Assembly: GCA_947623655.1 (NCBI GenBank)
Contig: CANQHG010000016.1
Span: 1-40,439 of the forward strand
Direction: 5' to 3'
DNA length: 40,439 nucleotides
Source of the DNA: an uncultured Clostridia bacterium
GTDB taxonomy: Bacteria > Bacillota > Clostridia > Christensenellales > Borkfalkiaceae
Position 1 is the first letter of the stretch. Each line of letters opens with the position of its first letter. This document shows positions 39,179 to 40,439 of this stretch, piece after piece. A program made the translations under genes and the position numbers. The notes under the pieces were generated by a model, which saw only the letters and a list, made by a program, of their open reading frames with translations, did not search any database and was not told the DNA's origin.

Positions 39179-40042
39179 ATGAAAATCGAAACATATACGC
39201 TCAATAACGGCATGGAACTTCCCAAGATCGGGCTCGGGACTTTCCGTATCCGACCCGACGACTGCGAGAAGACGGTCTCGGCGGCCATTCAAAGCGGTTA
39301 TCGCCTCATCGATACCGCCAATGTCTACATGAACGAGCGCGCCGTCGGCAGGGGCGTGAAAAAATCGGGCGTGCCCCGCAACGAAGTCATTCTTGCGTCA
39401 AAAATATGGTGCAGCGAATATAAATATAAAAAGGCGGTGAAAGCCATCGACGCAACGCTCTCCCGCCTCGGGACGGATCATCTCGATCTCCTCATGCTGC
39501 ACCAGCCGTTCGGCAGGGTCGAAGAGGCGTGGACCGCCGCCGAAGAGGCCGTAAAAGCGGGCAAGGTGAGAATGCTCGGCGTCTCCAATTTCGACGAGGC
39601 CGATCTCGAAAAATTGCTCGGATATTGCACGGTAAAACCCGTTTTAGATCAGGTGGAATGTCATCCGTACTGCCAGAGACGCTCGCTTGGGGGATATCTG
39701 AAAGAACGCGGGATCCTTCTCGAGTCTTGGTATCCGCTCGGCAGCGGCAACGCGGGCCTTCTCGGGGAAAAAACAGTCGTGTCGCTCGCGGAAAAATATG
39801 GAAAATTTCCCGTCCAGATCGTTTTAAAGTGGCACACGGAAGAGGGGTATTTGCCTATTCCGGGCACGGGAAATCCTGCCCATGCCGCCGAAAACGCAGA
39901 TATCTTCGACTTTTCGTTTACGCAAGAGGAACTCGGCACTCTCCGCGCTCTCGACAAGAACGAGCGGTTTTTCAAAATGAAACGCGGCGTACAGAAGTAT
40001 ATGGTCTTTTTCCAGAGAATGAAGTACGACAAGCAGAAATAG
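39179..40042 (+). CDS. Aldo/keto reductase
   Basis: A 287-residue NAD(P)H-dependent TIM-barrel oxidoreductase, similar to bacterial 2,5-diketogluconate reductase/AKR5-type enzymes. The tetrad is Asp in RLIDTANVY, Tyr in the same stretch, Lys in ILASKIW and His in LLMLHQPFG. GVSNF and the C-terminal PIPGTGNP correspond to cofactor-binding segments. Substrate unknown. The start MKIETYTLNNGMELPKIGLGT is fixed by homology and by a promoter ending six bases upstream; a longer frame from 39050 begins before the promoter. Confidence 0.93.
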   Translation: MKIETYTLNNGMELPKIGLGTFRIRPDDCEKTVSAAIQSGYRLIDTANVYMNERAVGRGVKKSGVPRNEVILASKIWCSEYKYKKAVKAIDATLSRLGTDHLDLLMLHQPFGRVEEAWTAAEEAVKAGKVRMLGVSNFDEADLEKLLGYCTVKPVLDQVECHPYCQRRSLGGYLKERGILLESWYPLGSGNAGLLGEKTVVSLAEKYGKFPVQIVLKWHTEEGYLPIPGTGNPAHAAENADIFDFSFTQEELGTLRALDKNERFFKMKRGVQKYMVFFQRMKYDKQK

Positions 40043-40049
40043 GCCGAGA

Positions 40050-40067
40050 TCCGCCCTTTTGGGCGGA
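40050..40067 (+). terminator. Hairpin after the aldo/keto reductase gene
   Basis: TCCGCCC TTTT GGGCGGA, without a downstream T-run. Confidence 0.5.
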
Positions 40068-40123
40068 CAAGGAAATGAAGCGAAAAAATTTCCGAAAATT
40101 TTCTTGAAATCAAAGAAAATCGC

Positions 40124-40152
40124 TTGATTTATTCCCATGGATATGGTATATT
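40124..40152 (+). promoter_or_regulatory. Promoter of the tRNA cluster
   Basis: TTGATT (40124-40129), 17-bp spacer, TATATT (40147-40152), 12 bp before tRNA-Val. Confidence 0.75.
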
Positions 40153-40164
40153 TATCAGGAAATC

Positions 40165-40240
40165 GGAAGTTTAGCTCAGCTGGGAGAGCACTTGCCTTAC
40201 AAGCAAGGGGTCATAGGTTCGAACCCTATAACTTCCACCA
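40165..40240 (+). tRNA. tRNA-Val (anticodon TAC)
   Basis: Acceptor GGAAGTT/AACTTCC, D arm GCTC AGCTGGGA GAGC, anticodon stem CTTGC/GCAAG with loop CTTACAA, T arm ATAGG TTCGAAC CCTAT, discriminator A and encoded CCA. 76 nt. Confidence 0.98.
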
Positions 40241-40262
40241 TACAGTGCGGATAGCTTTTTAT

Positions 40263-40337
40263 GCGGGAATAGCTCAGTGGTAGAGCGTCACCTTGCCAAG
40301 GTGAATGTCGCGGGTTCGAGTCTCGTTTCCCGCTCCA
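40263..40337 (+). tRNA. tRNA-Gly (anticodon GCC)
   Basis: Acceptor GCGGGAA/TTCCCGC, D arm GCTC/GAGC, anticodon stem TCACC/GGTGA with loop TTGCCAA, T arm GCGGG TTCGAGT CTCGT with two G-U pairs, discriminator T and encoded CCA. Confidence 0.97.
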
Positions 40338-40363
40338 AACACAGCTCCGCACTGTTTTTTTTC

Positions 40364-40438
40364 GGCGCCATAGCCAAGTGGTAAGGCAAGGGTCTGCAAA
40401 ACCCTGACTCCCCGGTTCAAATCCGGGTGGCGCCTCCA
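40364..40438 (+). tRNA. tRNA-Cys (anticodon GCA)
   Basis: Acceptor GGCGCCA/TGGCGCC, D arm GCC/GGC, anticodon stem AGGGT/ACCCT with loop CTGCAAA, T arm CCCGG TTCAAAT CCGGG, discriminator T and encoded CCA. It ends one base before the window edge, so the cluster may continue. Confidence 0.97.
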
Positions 40439-40439
40439 G

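Overview
The window looks like chromosomal DNA of an endospore-forming Clostridia-type Bacillota, GC-rich by eye. Three spore genes (SpoVT, a SpoVB/YabM-like flippase, and a SpoIVFA/SpoIVFB-like pair) sit in neighbourhoods that match Bacillus synteny (spoVT-yabM-yabN; spoIVFA-spoIVFB upstream of rplU/rpmA). The species cannot be named from the sequence. A gut clostridial lineage is a guess based on the overall gene set and the density of intergenic repeats.

Layout. 1-9.6 kb, all plus strand: HAD 5'-nucleotidase, uvrA, class I aminotransferase, spoVT, spoVB-like flippase, yabN (methylase-MazG) and dus. 9.7-15.2 kb: gyrB and gyrA, separated by a DUF559 nuclease-like gene boxed in by three copies of a structured repeat. 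15.3-16.4 kb: an IS481-like element with a 24-bp target duplication and a nonsense codon in its transposase. 16.5-17 kb: a TerB-like gene. 17-24.4 kb, minus strand: flavodoxin/ferredoxin, SDR epimerase, hemW, an MGMT-type protein, lepA and an SGNH lipoprotein. 25-28.7 kb: GDPD phosphodiesterase (+), then an APH-like kinase, a membrane protein and ispE (-). 29-30 kb: an XRE regulator facing an unknown two-helix membrane protein across three operator-like dyads. 30-32.8 kb: tRNA-Ser, ppa, an SGNH hydrolase and a cysteine desulfurase. 33-38.8 kb: spoIVFA, spoIVFB, rng, a ComEC-like beta-lactamase-fold protein, a small helical protein, rplU and rpmA. The window ends with an aldo/keto reductase and a Val-Gly-Cys tRNA cluster.

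Two repeat families fill most intergenic gaps. Family 1 (about 90 bp, ends CTCATCCTGAGCG / CAGAATGAGCG) is an imperfect palindrome. Family 2 (about 125 bp, ends TGACACCCC / GGGGTGTCA) consists of several hairpins. The most striking observation is that family 1 sequence lies in frame inside two genes, dus (114 bp) and the GDPD gene (90 bp). In both cases it is bracketed by a short direct repeat and placed just before a conserved barrel strand, as in the Rickettsia palindromic elements. The DUF559 gene inside family 2 copies could be an analogous repeat-plus-nuclease system.

A second theme is promoter architecture. Six genes (lepA, GDPD, ispE, the XRE gene, cysteine desulfurase and aldo/keto reductase) have a sigma-A-like -10 box ending 6-7 nt before the ATG, so their transcripts should be leaderless. 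Five of the six also have a good -35 at 17-bp spacing. Other genes here use ordinary Shine-Dalgarno leaders. A third theme is the gyrB leader, which carries a 31-bp strictly alternating purine-pyrimidine tract that can also fold as a 10-bp RNA hairpin.
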